The notes beneath the pieces are model-generated. The model did no database searches, was not told where the DNA came from, and worked only from the letters and a program-made list of their open reading frames with translations. Both the position numbers and the translations under genes were made by a program. Below, in pieces: positions 5,581-5,581 of a stretch of DNA of 5,581 nt (its first letter is position 1; every line of letters begins with the position of its first letter). Origin of the DNA: Desulfonatronospira sp. Lineage in GTDB: Bacteria > Desulfobacterota > Desulfovibrionia > Desulfovibrionales > Desulfonatronovibrionaceae. Location: contig PWSL01000115.1 in the NCBI GenBank assembly GCA_003563255.1, positions 1-5,581 on the forward strand, read 5' to 3'.

Positions 5581-5581
5581 A

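Noticed and set aside
5485..5581. CRISPR array
   Set aside because: Units of 8 bp are contiguous with no spacers and the array inverts, which does not fit CRISPR.

Overview
The window carries two divergent transcription units, and almost everything in it is signal transduction, mostly around cyclic di-GMP. The chromosome type cannot be proven. The moderately GC-rich coding DNA, PAS-rich hybrid kinases, RpfG-type REC-HD-GYP regulators, an EAL-HDOD protein and short repeats between genes suggest a Desulfovibrionales-like sulfate reducer or another former deltaproteobacterium. That assignment is an inference from style, not from a marker gene.

Minus-strand unit (3499 down to 1). Three genes are packed end to end. 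First is a 359-residue REC-HD-GYP response regulator, a predicted cyclic di-GMP phosphodiesterase (3499-2420). Two bases after its stop comes a 784-residue soluble hybrid histidine kinase, PAS-PAS-HisKA-HATPase-REC plus a small helical tail (2417-63). The third is the beginning of another response regulator (100 to beyond position 1), whose start overlaps the kinase end by 38 bases out of frame. The Shine-Dalgarno sites of genes two and three lie inside the preceding genes, so one transcript with translational coupling is likely.

Intergenic region (3500-4156). About 650 bases without a recognisable protein gene, but not empty. It holds a perfect 16-bp palindrome close to the minus-strand promoter region, a REP/MITE-like element with 15-bp inverted arms and two ACTGTCCCC copies, a second AT-rich palindrome, a 41-codon open frame without a good ribosome binding site, and a GC-rich hairpin followed by a T-rich tract just before the plus-strand gene.

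Plus-strand unit (4157-5425, possibly from TTG 4121). A single EAL-HDOD protein, in which the usual EAL metal-binding and catalytic positions appear to be present.

Right edge (5485-5581). A run of seven 8-bp units (GTATGGGA type) on the plus strand turns around at about 5548 and continues in the same octamer phase on the minus strand, forming a long imperfect hairpin that reaches the window edge.

Working model: the soluble hybrid kinase senses a cytoplasmic signal through its PAS domains and controls the HD-GYP phosphodiesterase and the third regulator, while the divergent EAL-HDOD protein adds a second, unrelated cyclic di-GMP hydrolase-type domain. Whether the two units share regulation is not shown by the sequence.
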